This document shows positions 46,371-56,030 of a stretch of 64,000 bases of DNA, piece after piece. This DNA comes from Virgibacillus sp. MSP4-1. Its GTDB lineage: Bacteria; Bacillota; Bacilli; Bacillales; Alkalibacillaceae. The position numbers and the translations under genes were made by a program. The stretch's first letter is position 1. The number at the start of each line of letters is the position of its first letter. The DNA is taken from NCBI RefSeq assembly GCF_010092505.1, contig NZ_CP048021.1:1674001-1738000 (forward strand). The letters run 5' to 3'. The notes below the pieces were generated by a model that was not told where the DNA came from, made no database searches, and saw only the letters and a list, made by a program, of their open reading frames with translations.

Positions 46371-46559
46371 AATTAATCCCCCATTCTTTACTTTAAATAC
46401 GCAAGTTCGGTGGTTTTTTGTTAAAATAGAATATAAATAATTAGGCATTATTATAACGAATGTTTTTGAGATTGTCATCACCGTTTTTTGAATTTTTTAT
46501 AATTAATTTGCATTTTTATACATATTTGCTTCCAGGGAGTAAGGAAAGGAACGGTTATT

Positions 46560-48707
46560 ATGGGAGAGAAAATTTTTGCATTTGATATCGGGACACGTTC
46601 TGTGGTCGGGATGATTCTGGAGAAGGAAGAGAACAATTTTGAAGTGATTGATATTGTAACGGAAGAGCATCAGAAAAGATCGATGCTGGATGGGCAAATC
46701 CATGATATTGTTGCTGTCTCCAACGTCATCAACAGTGTGAAGGAAAAACTGGAAGAGAAGCACGGAATCATTAAAAAGGTCTGCGTGGCAGCTGCAGGAA
46801 GAGCATTAAAAACACAGCAGACAGAGATTGAAACAGATTTGCGTCAGAACCCCATCCTGACGAAAAATGACGTTTCCCGTCTTGAATTAAGCGCCGTTCA
46901 GCAGGCGCAGTATGAATTATCAGAACAGGGAGAAGAAACCACCCATTATTACTGTGTGGGATATTCCGTTCTTTATTACCAATTGGATGGGGATGAAATC
47001 GGATCCTTGATTGATCAGCAGGGAGCCACAGCCAAGGTTAAAATCATTGCGACTTTTCTCCCGGAAGTAGTCGTCGAATCTTTAATTTCTGCCCTTCAAC
47101 GAGCGAACTTGGAAATGGATGCATTAACACTTGAACCCATTGCAGCCATCAATGTTTTAATCCCTCCTTCTATGAGACGATTAAATGTTGCTCTCGTTGA
47201 TGTGGGTGCTGGAACAAGTGATATTGCCATTACCAATCATGGGACAGTTACTGGTTATGGCATGGTTCCTATTGCCGGAGACGAGATTACCGATGCGATC
47301 AGCCAGGCCTATTTACTTGATTTTCCACAGGCGGAGGACGTGAAACGTGAATTAACAGAACATCAAAAAGCAGTAGCAGAAGATATTTTAGGAATGGAGA
47401 CAGAAATTCATCATAAGGACCTGGTCGAGCAGATTTCAGATACCATCAATCATTTGGCTAAGTCCATTTGTGAGGAAATTTTCACACTGAACCATAAATC
47501 ACCACAGGCTGTTATGCTCGTAGGGGGAGGAAGTCTGACCCCTGAACTGACATCACGAATTGCTCATCATCTGAAGCTTCCGGAAAACCGTGTAGCCGTG
47601 AGAGGGACAGAAGCCATACAGAGTCTAAGAAAAGAACGTAATCTCATTAAAGGTCCCTCCTTTGTTACGCCAATTGGTATTGCCATTGCAGCCAGGCAAT
47701 CTCCTATACAGTATGTTAGCGTTAAAGTGAATGAACGAAATGTTCGTCTGTTTGATCTTAAAGAACTGACTGTGGGAGACTGTCTGCTGGCTGCCGGGAT
47801 CAGAGTGAATAAAATTCATGGAAAACCCGGGATGGCACTTATGGTAAAAGTGAATGGTCGACAGCTTTCCATTCCTGGAACTCTTGGAGAACCGCCTTTG
47901 ATTAAACGGAATCATGAACATGTGGATGTAAACAGTCCGATTAAACATGGGGATGAACTCACAGTTGAAGCTGGAAACGACGGTAAATCACCGGAAATAA
48001 GCATTAAGGAGTTAACAGAAGGATACAGCACCCAAAACATTTCCTTTCAGAATCAGCCTTATAAAATCCATCCGGAGATGATCCTGAATGGTAAGAAAGC
48101 AGACCCTGACTATATCGTTAACGATGGGGATATTATTGATATTCAGAGGATTGAGACGCTGGGGGAATTTCTGAAGAGCATTCATCAAATGGAATATACA
48201 GATAAAAATACTCCTTTTACCGTTTATATCAATGGTCAATTACATATAACGGATGAACAGGTTTGCACTTTATTTATTAACGGTCAAAAGGCAAATCCGA
48301 CTTCTACGCTCCATGATGGAGATGATGTTTCCATTGAGTTAACTGAGGAACTCCCGTTAAAAGAGCTTTTAAGGAAATTAGATTTGACGATGCACGAAGA
48401 AATCCCGATTATTTTTGATTCAAAACCCATTCTTTTACAAAAAAAGAAACGGGAATTTTTCAAAGATGCTGAAAAACTGCAGGATAGTAGTATGGTAACA
48501 GCTGGTGACCATTTAACAATGAAGGAATTTACACCTGAACCTTTTATTTTTCAGGATATTTTCCGTTATATCGACATTGATGTCACAAATGTAAAGGGAA
48601 AACAATTCAAGCTGTACATTAACGATCAGGAAGCAAGCTTCACCGATCAGCTTTCCCCCCATGATGAGGTTCGAATTCAATGGATTGAAAGTTATACAAA
48701 AAGATAA
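46560..48707 (+). CDS. FtsA-like actin-fold protein with C-terminal beta-grasp-like repeats
   Basis: The 715-residue protein has an N-terminal FtsA/PilM-type ATPase core (about 1-385): phosphate-1 FAFDIGTRSVVGMI, an SHS2-like insert (VCVAAAGRALKT), phosphate-2 LVDVGAGTSDIAI and adenosine motif VMLVGGGSLTPEL. The remainder (about 390-715) contains about five repeats of the form NG/ND-x-x-A/L ... DGD-x-I/V-x-I, for example NGKKADPDYIVNDGDIIDI and NGQKANPTSTLHDGDDVSI, resembling ThiS/SLBB beta-grasp modules. No membrane helix or FtsA C-terminal amphipathic tail is obvious. GGAAAGG precedes the ATG. Function unproven; a cytoskeletal or envelope scaffold role is inference. Confidence 0.82.
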   Translation: MGEKIFAFDIGTRSVVGMILEKEENNFEVIDIVTEEHQKRSMLDGQIHDIVAVSNVINSVKEKLEEKHGIIKKVCVAAAGRALKTQQTEIETDLRQNPILTKNDVSRLELSAVQQAQYELSEQGEETTHYYCVGYSVLYYQLDGDEIGSLIDQQGATAKVKIIATFLPEVVVESLISALQRANLEMDALTLEPIAAINVLIPPSMRRLNVALVDVGAGTSDIAITNHGTVTGYGMVPIAGDEITDAISQAYLLDFPQAEDVKRELTEHQKAVAEDILGMETEIHHKDLVEQISDTINHLAKSICEEIFTLNHKSPQAVMLVGGGSLTPELTSRIAHHLKLPENRVAVRGTEAIQSLRKERNLIKGPSFVTPIGIAIAARQSPIQYVSVKVNERNVRLFDLKELTVGDCLLAAGIRVNKIHGKPGMALMVKVNGRQLSIPGTLGEPPLIKRNHEHVDVNSPIKHGDELTVEAGNDGKSPEISIKELTEGYSTQNISFQNQPYKIHPEMILNGKKADPDYIVNDGDIIDIQRIETLGEFLKSIHQMEYTDKNTPFTVYINGQLHITDEQVCTLFINGQKANPTSTLHDGDDVSIELTEELPLKELLRKLDLTMHEEIPIIFDSKPILLQKKKREFFKDAEKLQDSSMVTAGDHLTMKEFTPEPFIFQDIFRYIDIDVTNVKGKQFKLYINDQEASFTDQLSPHDEVRIQWIESYTKR

Positions 48708-48738
48708 AGAGCCAAATTATGAATTTGGCTCTTTTTTA
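48704..48738. terminator. bidirectional terminator, FtsA-like/brxC
   Basis: AAAGAGCCAAATT, ATG, AATTTGGCTCTTTTTT. The TAA stop of brxC (48719-48717) lies in the hairpin. Confidence 0.9.
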
Positions 48739-49064
48739 TTGGCATATTTCGTTTCCGCTTCCGTCAGGGCTTCTCTCGTAACATCCCAGTGAGATGCATC
48801 CCAGACCACCTGGCTTTGATTGAAAAGCAGTGCCTGTGGAGATTCATGCTTTATTCCGTAAGAATCTGCAATTTCATTTGATAGGGGCCTTGCTTCCTGA
48901 ACATGTAATATATATAAAGGAAGTTCAGTCGTCTCGGAAAATGTTTCAAATTGCTGTTTAGCCTCAGCACTGATAGGGCACGTAAGGCTATGTTTAAGAA
49001 GGAAAAAACGGTCCTGTTTTTGCAGAATCTCTTGAAAGTCCCTGTTATCCTCCAGTATTTCCAT
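48717..49064 (-). CDS. brxC: bacilliredoxin BrxC (YtxJ)
   Basis: A 115-residue thioredoxin-fold monothiol protein that removes bacillithiol or resolves protein thiols. The active site is LTCPIS (about residue 29), the monothiol TCPIS form typical of YtxJ. Last gene of the ytxG-ytxH-ytxJ cluster; ytxH ends 19 bases upstream. Its terminal codons form part of the terminator. Confidence 0.92.
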   Translation of the reverse strand: MEILEDNRDFQEILQKQDRFFLLKHSLTCPISAEAKQQFETFSETTELPLYILHVQEARPLSNEIADSYGIKHESPQALLFNQSQVVWDASHWDVTREALTEAETKYANKKEPNS

Positions 49065-49082
49065 ACCATCTGCCCTCCCTTT

Positions 49083-49496
49083 CTATTCTTTAGTATCCTC
49101 TTCGATAGCGTCGGCCGCTTCTTCTATTGTATCGGCGAGAGTTTCATCTGCATTTTTCTGACTCCGGAAATCCGTTACCTTATCCTGAATTTGATCTTTT
49201 GTGTTTCGGACACGGTCGGTTAAATCTTTTGTTCGATCCGTCAGTGTTGTGGAGAATTCACCTGACTTTTCCTGTGCCAGCTGGCGCCACTCAGAGCTTT
49301 TTTCATAAGCGGCATCCTTCCATTCTCCTGCACGCTCTCTGACCATACTTGCTCCCTCATTTAAATCCTGACGCAATTCCTTTCCCGGCTTCGGGGCGTA
49401 TAATAATGCAACAGACGCGCCAACAATTCCTCCGATTAATGTTCCAAGTAAAAAGTCCTTACTGTTAATGTTCTGGTTTTCTTCCTGATTACTCAT
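49083..49496 (-). CDS. ytxH: YtxH general-stress membrane protein
   Basis: About 137 residues. A Gly-rich hydrophobic helix (DFLLGTLIGGIVGASVALLY, about 14-34) followed by the family motif APKPGKELRQDL and a long amphipathic helical tail with repeated Thr/Lys/Asp. General stress protein of unknown activity. ATG 49496 is spaced 10 bases from GAGGAGG; the ATG at 49505 abuts it. Confidence 0.9.
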   Translation of the reverse strand: MSNQEENQNINSKDFLLGTLIGGIVGASVALLYAPKPGKELRQDLNEGASMVRERAGEWKDAAYEKSSEWRQLAQEKSGEFSTTLTDRTKDLTDRVRNTKDQIQDKVTDFRSQKNADETLADTIEEAADAIEEDTKE

Positions 49497-49531
49497 ATGA
49501 ATCATACCTCCTCATTTTTTAGCAATAGACA

Positions 49532-49936
49532 TTAGTTTTTATATCTTTTCCATAGGTCTAAAATGGCTTGTCCCCATTTTACTGTCTGGGCTGCTGTCTG
49601 CTTATGCTCCTCAGATTCCTTGACAATCTCGTCTGATATCTTCTGCAATGAACCATTAAATTGTTTTACGGAATCCCCAACACCCTGAATCCCTTCCACT
49701 AAATTGTTCAGTTTTTTGGATTTTTCCTGAACATCCTCAGCCAATTGATTCGTTTTGTTTAATAATGCTGTCGTCTCGGCTGTTATACCCTGCATCTGCT
49801 GTTCAAGTCCCTCCAGCGTATTTGCCACATTGTGCAAGGTTCTTCTTGTCTCTTTCAATGTTCCCGCCAGATAAATGACTAATACAGCAAAAGCAACCGC
49901 TGCTATTAGTGCAGCAATATAAAGTAGGATTTCCAT
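49532..49936 (-). CDS. ytxG: YtxG, DUF948 membrane-anchored coiled-coil protein
   Basis: A 134-residue protein with an N-terminal membrane helix (ILLYIAALIAAVAFAVLVIYL) and a coiled-coil remainder (LNKTNQLAEDVQEKSKKLNN), typical of DUF948. ATG 49936 (MEILLYIAAL) is preferred since upstream frame residues are polar. First gene of ytxGHJ, preceded by a sigma-B-like promoter. Confidence 0.9.
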   Translation of the reverse strand: MEILLYIAALIAAVAFAVLVIYLAGTLKETRRTLHNVANTLEGLEQQMQGITAETTALLNKTNQLAEDVQEKSKKLNNLVEGIQGVGDSVKQFNGSLQKISDEIVKESEEHKQTAAQTVKWGQAILDLWKRYKN

Positions 49937-50031
49937 CTTACCGCACAGCTCCTTACTATGTATTTTCACTATTTGGAAGCTAATTGGAAAATGTAACATC
50001 AATTCCCAATCATTCCTTATACATCTAATCT

Positions 50032-50057
50032 ATACCTCAATAAATATTTCGTCAAAC
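50032..50057 (-). promoter_or_regulatory. sigma-B-like promoter of ytxGHJ
   Basis: On the minus strand GTTTGA (50057-50052), 14-base spacer, AGGTAT (50037-50032). This differs by one base in each box from GTTTAA-N12-14-GGGTAT. B. subtilis ytxGHJ is known to be controlled by sigma-B and sigma-H. Confidence 0.6.
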
Positions 50058-50124
50058 ATTAGCAAATTTCCTACCTATCATTATATACAATTTGTTAAAG
50101 GTTTATGACTAGTGGTTGATTTAA

Positions 50125-50173
50125 TTAAAGGGAAACTTCCATCAGTGAGGGGATTACGTCCAGTTCTTACGCG
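50125..50173. repeat. dispersed repeat R2, copy D
   Basis: AAAGGGAAACTTCCATCAGT followed by GAGGGGATTACGTCCAGTTC. Located between the ytxG promoter and the murC terminator. Confidence 0.75.
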
Positions 50174-50212
50174 AAAAAAGCTGCCCTTAAATCTTTTCAT
50201 TAAGAGCAGCTT
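50163..50212 (-). terminator. terminator of murC
   Basis: On the minus strand AAGCTGCTCTTAA, loop TGAAAAGAT, TTAAGGGCAGCTT then TTTTCG. Confidence 0.85.
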
Positions 50213-50218
50213 CCCTGT

Positions 50219-51511
50219 TTAAACATTTTCGTATTTTTCCTGATATTTCTGAACATCTCCGGCCCCCATGAAAATCAATACGCTGTTTTCATGGTCGGCT
50301 AACCGATCTGTATTATCCAGACTCAGAATGGAACTCTCATGAACTTTCGCCTGTAAGTCATTAATGGTTAAATTGCCCGATTTTTCCCGTGCTGAACCAA
50401 ATATATCACACAGATATACATAGTCTGCAAGTTCCAATGCGTCCGCAAATTCCTGTAAAAATGTTTTTGTTCTTGTAAACGTATGCGGCTGAAAGATGGC
50501 CACAATTTTTTTATCAGGATATTTCTTTCGTGCAGCATCAATGGTCGCTTCAATCTCTTTTGGATGATGAGCATAGTCATCAATCAAAATCTGCTTATGC
50601 TTCCATTCCTTTTCCGTAAATCTTCTTTTTACACCTTTAAAGGACTTTATTGCTTTAATTTTTTCAGAGGAGATATCTTCATAATGACAAAGGGCAATTA
50701 CTGATAGCGCATTTAAAACATTATGCGTTCCATAAGTGGGAATTTCAAAAGTATCATAAAATGTGTTACGGACAAATACATCAAATCGGGTTCCATTTTC
50801 TGTTTCTTCCACACTTTTTGCCTGAAAATCATTACCTTCCGAAAGCCCATAATAGACAACAGGAACTTTTGGTTGAATATGCTGAAGTTCCTCATCGTCT
50901 CCGCAGGCAATAATCCCTTTCTTAACCTTCATCGCCATTTCCTGAAAGGCATCAAATACATCATCTATACTGGTGAAATAATCCGGATGATCAAAGTCAA
51001 TATTCGTCATGATTGCATAGTCAGGTTCATAAGACAAAAAGTGTCTTCTGTATTCGCAGGCCTCAAATGCAAAGTATTTACTATCTTGATGACCTGATCC
51101 GGAACCGTCCCCAATCAGATAAGATGTGGGCTCAACATACTGCAGTACATGGGCCAGGAGCCCTGTGGTTGATGTTTTGCCGTGGGATCCGGTTACCGCA
51201 ATACTCACATAATTATTCAGCCATGCTCCTAAAAAGTCATGGTAACGATAAAAAGGTAAATCTAATTCTCTGGCTTTTTGAATTTCCTCATGATCATCAG
51301 AAAACGCATTTCCAGCTATAATTGTCAGGCCTTCCTGAATATTATTCTCTGAAAATGTCATAATTTCAATGTTCCGCTTTTCTAATGCTTCCTGAGTAAA
51401 AAAACGTTTGTCAACGTCTGAGCCCTGCACATTTTCTCCTGTATCATGAAGGATCTGTGCTAAAGCACTCATTCCTGTTCCTTTTATACCAATGAAGTGG
51501 TATGTTGTCAT
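50219..51511 (-). CDS. murC: UDP-N-acetylmuramate-L-alanine ligase
   Basis: Adds L-Ala to UDP-MurNAc, the first amino acid of the peptidoglycan stem. N-terminal [15 protein letters not shown]-binding [14 protein letters not shown] (about 107-120), and the C-terminal [16 protein letters not shown] 51511 ([11 protein letters not shown]) follows GGAGG at 8 bases; 432 residues. Between pncB-type gene/sftA and ytxG as in B. subtilis. Confidence 0.97.
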   Translation of the reverse strand: MTTYHFIGIKGTGMSALAQILHDTGENVQGSDVDKRFFTQEALEKRNIEIMTFSENNIQEGLTIIAGNAFSDDHEEIQKARELDLPFYRYHDFLGAWLNNYVSIAVTGSHGKTSTTGLLAHVLQYVEPTSYLIGDGSGSGHQDSKYFAFEACEYRRHFLSYEPDYAIMTNIDFDHPDYFTSIDDVFDAFQEMAMKVKKGIIACGDDEELQHIQPKVPVVYYGLSEGNDFQAKSVEETENGTRFDVFVRNTFYDTFEIPTYGTHNVLNALSVIALCHYEDISSEKIKAIKSFKGVKRRFTEKEWKHKQILIDDYAHHPKEIEATIDAARKKYPDKKIVAIFQPHTFTRTKTFLQEFADALELADYVYLCDIFGSAREKSGNLTINDLQAKVHESSILSLDNTDRLADHENSVLIFMGAGDVQKYQEKYENV

Positions 51512-51696
51512 AAATTGAACCTCCACATACGTCATTCTAATTTACTATATGTATCTGCCTATTCACTTGCTATTCATTTATATCGTAACTATCCAAATTC
51601 ATGTTACAAAAGATCCTAAGCTCCTCTAAAAGTATAACAGATTCCAATCTGAGAGTGAATGTATGATTTCTATACAAACTGCAGGAGCATTGGAAC

Positions 51697-51736
51697 GAAA
51701 AAACCCTTATCTCTATTTATTAGACAAGGGTTCATG
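51697..51736 (-). terminator. terminator of the nicotinate phosphoribosyltransferase gene
   Basis: On the minus strand GAACCCTTGTCTAATAAATA then GAGATAAGGGTTTTTTCG; stem AACCCTTGTC/GATAAGGGTT plus T run. Confidence 0.85.
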
Positions 51737-51747
51737 CGCAATAAAAA

Positions 51748-52866
51748 TTATGACTCGTCCTGGAGAATATATTCAACTTTTTCCAAACGTGGATTGTACT
51801 GAAGCTTTCTTCCCTCTTTTGCTTCTGGTTCTCCGTTTAACATGACACTGTCACCGGTAAATCCGATTTTCATTTTTAATAAACTCCGGCCGACTCCATA
51901 CATATCAACAGGTACATTTGCTTCTTCAAATTTAGCGATTTTATCTTGTGTAAATCCACCTGTAGCCATAATCTTTACATGATTAAATCCTTCATCATCC
52001 AAAGCTCTTCTAAGGGCAAAAATCAACTCGGGGTTTACACCTCTTGGATCAAAGGTTCCCATGACATCCGAGTTACGGAAGAAGTACTGGTCCACCATAT
52101 TTCCTGATGTATCAACCCGGACGCCTTTAAGTTCATCCCCAAATTCTCTGGCCACTTTAAGGGCATCTGTAATCACGTCATTCCTGTAATCGACAAGAGC
52201 CATCAGTTCATCATCCGGGAAAGTTTTCTGATAAGCATAGGTTGCTTTTACAATATCTCCCTTAAATAATTGAATGAGTGCATGCGGCATCGTGCCCATC
52301 CCTTCTTTTCCCCACCATTCATTCATGGCATGAGTGGCCTGTGCGGTAGAACCGCCAATATACGCGGAGTAGCCGTCACCGGCCTGCTGCGTATAATGAT
52401 CATCACGATCTCCCATAAAAATGACCGGCTTTTGTTTTCCTGAGGTTCTTGCTGCTTTCACCACATTATAAACATTCGTAGCGACGGAAGTTCTTCTGGC
52501 CAGAATTCCATCAATAATTCCTTCCAGATAGCCAAAGCTCTGATATGGTCCTGAAATGGTCATAACTGTTTCAAACGGGCTGATTTTATCGCCATCTTTC
52601 AAAGAATAGATTTCGAGTTCTTCCGGATTCTCCGCAAAGGTATGTATAAGAGCAATCGCCTCATCCGTCCCACATAAAACTGCATGCTGCTTTTGAAAAA
52701 ACTGCATGGTAACCCTGTTCTCAGGCATTTCATTTTTGACTATATCTCTCGTTTTTAAAAAGTATACTGCTGAAAACCATCCTTCTCCGACTCTTTCATC
52801 GAATTTGAAGGTTTTGTTTGTTAATCTTTTGATTTCCCCATTTAATTTACGTGTGATTTCCTTCAT
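51748..52866 (-). CDS. pncB: nicotinate phosphoribosyltransferase (short form)
   Basis: Salvage enzyme that joins nicotinate and PRPP to give NaMN. The 372-residue protein is of the short archaeal-like type rather than the about 490-residue B. subtilis PncB. Recognisable segments: GEGWFSAVYFL at the N-terminus, the phosphoribosyl-region VRVDTSGNMVDQYF, and IMATGGFTQDKI with VDMYGVGRSL. ATG 52866 (MKEITRKLNGE) is spaced from GAGGG. Substrate (nicotinate versus nicotinamide) cannot be decided by eye. B. subtilis has no such gene between murC and sftA as far as I recall. Confidence 0.82.
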   Translation of the reverse strand: MKEITRKLNGEIKRLTNKTFKFDERVGEGWFSAVYFLKTRDIVKNEMPENRVTMQFFQKQHAVLCGTDEAIALIHTFAENPEELEIYSLKDGDKISPFETVMTISGPYQSFGYLEGIIDGILARRTSVATNVYNVVKAARTSGKQKPVIFMGDRDDHYTQQAGDGYSAYIGGSTAQATHAMNEWWGKEGMGTMPHALIQLFKGDIVKATYAYQKTFPDDELMALVDYRNDVITDALKVAREFGDELKGVRVDTSGNMVDQYFFRNSDVMGTFDPRGVNPELIFALRRALDDEGFNHVKIMATGGFTQDKIAKFEEANVPVDMYGVGRSLLKMKIGFTGDSVMLNGEPEAKEGRKLQYNPRLEKVEYILQDES

Positions 52867-52975
52867 AATAAAATCCCTCTTTATCACGAAATATGGTTGT
52901 TCGTTTAATCGGTTTCATCATCCCGACTATTATACCACAAACCAGCGCAGGGAATAAGCACGGGGTTCTATTTGT

Positions 52976-55276
52976 CTATTTATTTAAAAACACTTCCTGA
53001 GCCTGCTCCTGGTTCATCAATACTTCTCTTGGTTTGCTTCCATTCTGAGCAGAGATTAAACCGATTTCTTCCATACGATCAATCATCCGTGCTGCCCGGT
53101 TATAGCCAATACTCATTTTTCGCTGTAATAAGGATGTGCTTGCGCGACCTTCATCCACGACCAATTCAATCGCTTCATTTAACAGATCATCCTCGTGCTC
53201 TTCCAGGGAGTTGTGCTGTATTAAATCCTCCTGTTCAAATAAATACTGTGGGGATGCCTGTTTTTTCACATAACTCGTTACTCTTTCCACCTCTTCATCA
53301 GAAACAAAGGCACCTTGAATTCGTCTCGTTTTTCCTGATCCATTTGGCAGGAAAAGCATGTCTCCCTTTCCTAATAGCTTTTCCGCACCACTTAAATCTA
53401 TAATGGTCCGCGAATCAACCTGAGAGGAAACACTAAAAGCAATACGGGTTGGAATATTTGCTTTAATCAAACCTGTAATCACATCTACAGAGGGTCTCTG
53501 TGTTGCAAGAAGCAGGTGAATTCCGCACGCCCTTGCTTTTTGTGCAATACGACTTATGGAATCCTCCACATCCTGTGGTGAAACCATCATTAAATCAGCG
53601 AGCTCATCAATGACAATAATAATATAAGGCATTTTTTCCGATTCCCGATTGTCTTTCTTTATTTTTTCATTAAAACGGTCAATATCACGTACACCTTCAG
53701 CTGCAAACTTCTCATACCGATCCTCCATCTCTGATACGGCCCATTTCAAGGAGGCAGTAGCTGCTTTCACATCCGTTATTACCGGTGCGACAAGATGTGG
53801 TAAATCGTTATAAGGTGCTAATTCAACTACTTTTGGATCAATGAGAAGGAATTTTACATCCTCATAAGATGCTTTATAAAGTAAGCTTACCAGCACCGTA
53901 TTAATACATACACTTTTTCCAGAACCAGTAGCGCCGGCAATCAAACCATGGGGCATTTTTTTCAGGTCTGTAACTACTGCCTCTCCTTCGATATCCTGTC
54001 CCAATCCAACGGCTAAATCAGATGAATGATTCTGAAAGGTGTCATCCTGCAAAATTTCCAGCATACTGACCATCTTAGGCTGTTGATTAGGAACTTCAAT
54101 TCCAATTGCACTTTTCCCCGGAATTGGAGCCTCCATCCGGATATCCTGAGCTGCCAGGTTGAGCTTAATATCATCGGTTAAGTTGGTAAACTTATTTACC
54201 TTAACACCAACGTCGGGTTGAACTTCAAATCTCGTAACAGAAGGTCCCTTTTTTACATTCGTAACCTGTGCCCTGACCTTAAACTGGTTTAACGTCGTTT
54301 CTAGCTTCTGCTGCTGACTTTCCAGCCATTCCGTATCATCAGCTGCTTTGACTGGAAGATCATTTAATAAATGGAGCGGAGGGGCCCCAGGACCTTGTCC
54401 GTCCGCCTTAAGGTGTTTTTCTCCCTGTTCCTCTCCCGTCTGCTGATGCTGCTGAAGTTTTCTTTTGTCACTCGGTGTCATCATTACATTAAAGGGTCTT
54501 GCTGACTTTGGTCTTGAAGTGAACTGAAAAGAACCGGAATCTTCTTCTTTTCGTTCATTGTCTTCCATCTTTTCCTCAGACTTTCGTATAGGTTCCCTGG
54601 ATTGTTCTTCTCTACTTTGTTCCTGTCTTGTACCTGGTTTATCTTCTGGATCTGGTGGACTTGTCGTTTCTCTATTTTTTCTGGCTTGAAACGGAATGAT
54701 ATTTTTATGTATTTCCGAGGTTGGCGTTCCCTGCGGCATCTGCTTATCGGAAGCCCGTTCTTCTTTCAAATCTGTATAATCAGAGCGATGCTTATTTTTC
54801 TCTGCTTTTAAGTCATGAACATTTTCATAATTGGTTTCATTCCTTCTTTTATATGCCGGGATTTCATCTATCTGATCATTTGTATCCTCGGATTTGCGTT
54901 TTTGAAATCCATAAATCGGTGAAGGTACATCGGTTGGCTGAAAATTAGCCCTGATATTTTTCTGTATTTTTTCAGGTGTTTCATAATCCTGAGTTTTATA
55001 TAATTCGTCATCCTTATCTTCCTTCACATCCATCCGCTTTCGTACAGGCCGATTCTCCTTTCGCGGTGACCCACCAGAATATTCGGGCATCCGCGGAAAT
55101 TGAAAAGAAGTCTGCTCCGGATATTTGAAAGACATTTTCGTCCTTACAGATTGAGATGATGAAGGTGATGAATGTATATCCTGATGAGGCAATCGATTTT
55201 CTGACAAGTCTGAATCTGCGGCTTTGGAATCCTCTGCAAACATTTCCTTCAGCCATTTTTTCAATCGATCTAACAT
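52976..55276 (-). CDS. sftA: soluble DNA translocase SftA (FtsK/SpoIIIE family)
   Basis: ATP-driven DNA pump that clears chromosome from the closing septum. The 766-residue protein lacks N-terminal membrane helices, which separates SftA from SpoIIIE; the first about 300 residues are polar and low-complexity. The motor has Walker A GATGSGKSVCIN and Walker B YIIIVIDELADLMM; the C-terminal gamma winged helix (ELVVDEGRASTSLLQRKMSI) recognises polar DNA motifs. Confidence 0.95.
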   Translation of the reverse strand: MLDRLKKWLKEMFAEDSKAADSDLSENRLPHQDIHSSPSSSQSVRTKMSFKYPEQTSFQFPRMPEYSGGSPRKENRPVRKRMDVKEDKDDELYKTQDYETPEKIQKNIRANFQPTDVPSPIYGFQKRKSEDTNDQIDEIPAYKRRNETNYENVHDLKAEKNKHRSDYTDLKEERASDKQMPQGTPTSEIHKNIIPFQARKNRETTSPPDPEDKPGTRQEQSREEQSREPIRKSEEKMEDNERKEEDSGSFQFTSRPKSARPFNVMMTPSDKRKLQQHQQTGEEQGEKHLKADGQGPGAPPLHLLNDLPVKAADDTEWLESQQQKLETTLNQFKVRAQVTNVKKGPSVTRFEVQPDVGVKVNKFTNLTDDIKLNLAAQDIRMEAPIPGKSAIGIEVPNQQPKMVSMLEILQDDTFQNHSSDLAVGLGQDIEGEAVVTDLKKMPHGLIAGATGSGKSVCINTVLVSLLYKASYEDVKFLLIDPKVVELAPYNDLPHLVAPVITDVKAATASLKWAVSEMEDRYEKFAAEGVRDIDRFNEKIKKDNRESEKMPYIIIVIDELADLMMVSPQDVEDSISRIAQKARACGIHLLLATQRPSVDVITGLIKANIPTRIAFSVSSQVDSRTIIDLSGAEKLLGKGDMLFLPNGSGKTRRIQGAFVSDEEVERVTSYVKKQASPQYLFEQEDLIQHNSLEEHEDDLLNEAIELVVDEGRASTSLLQRKMSIGYNRAARMIDRMEEIGLISAQNGSKPREVLMNQEQAQEVFLNK

Positions 55277-55392
55277 TGATGTATCACTCTTTCTTTCATA
55301 GTTTCACATTCTATATAGATATTCTATCATTCATTATACTTGATACTTATAGAAATCGATAACCCTTATTGGAAAATAAAGATATTTCTTAG

Positions 55393-55421
55393 TAAAAAAA
55401 CCGCTTCGCAGCGGTTTTTTT
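55393..55421. terminator. terminator of ytpR
   Basis: AAAAAAACCGCT, TCGC, AGCGGTTTTTTT: short strong hairpin with A and T runs, directly after the ytpR stop and downstream (on the plus strand) of nothing coding. Confidence 0.9.
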
Positions 55422-56024
55422 CTAGAATTCAAATGGTTCTCCGGTTTTGTAGTCATTATCCAGTACCAGAATCCCTTTTTCTTTTGGTGCATCAGGCAGT
55501 TCCAGTTCTTTTGCAGAACATATCATACCAGAAGATGAAACTCCTCTTAATTCCGTTTCTTTAATAATCATACCACTGGGCATAACAGCTCCAGGCTTGG
55601 CCACAACCACTTTTTGATCTTGATTAACGTTCGGTGCCCCGCAAACAATTTGCAACTCCTCGCCACCAACGTCTACCTGACAGACGCTAAGTTTGTCCGC
55701 ATTTTTGTGCGGCTGCTTTTCTTTCACATAGCCAACGACAAACTTTGGAGACAAATCCACATCTAATTGATCCTCTAATGAATTTTGTTGGAAAATTTCA
55801 TGAATTTGATCCACCCATTCCTGTGTGACAGTTAAAGAGCCCTGATCATCAATGGTGATATATTCGGATGCCTGAAAAATGTTATAACCAAGAACTTCAT
55901 TTGTTTCCGGCTGATAAATTTTCACCACATCGCCATGTTTGGAAAACTGATGATTCAGTCCTGCCGGATTAAATGAAATCATAAGTACATCGCCAATACC
56001 CTGTTTATTATAAAATATTTGCAT
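55422..56024 (-). CDS. ytpR: YtpR, tRNA-binding (EMAP/OB-fold) protein
   Basis: A 200-residue protein: N-terminal DUF4479-like part (about 1-95) and C-terminal tRNA-binding OB fold (about 95-200), with [30 protein letters not shown] and [17 protein letters not shown]. It resembles the B2/Trbp111 domain of PheT and probably binds tRNA or RNA. ATG 56024 follows AAAGGAG overlapping ytpQ end. Part of ytpP/Q/R cluster. Confidence 0.93.
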   Translation of the reverse strand: MQIFYNKQGIGDVLMISFNPAGLNHQFSKHGDVVKIYQPETNEVLGYNIFQASEYITIDDQGSLTVTQEWVDQIHEIFQQNSLEDQLDVDLSPKFVVGYVKEKQPHKNADKLSVCQVDVGGEELQIVCGAPNVNQDQKVVVAKPGAVMPSGMIIKETELRGVSSSGMICSAKELELPDAPKEKGILVLDNDYKTGEPFEF

Positions 56025-56030
56025 CATGGA

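Noticed and set aside
46370..46559. T-box or other riboswitch upstream of aroA or the FtsA-like gene
   Set aside because: No T-box sequence, terminator or conserved aptamer could be found in the 190-base gap.
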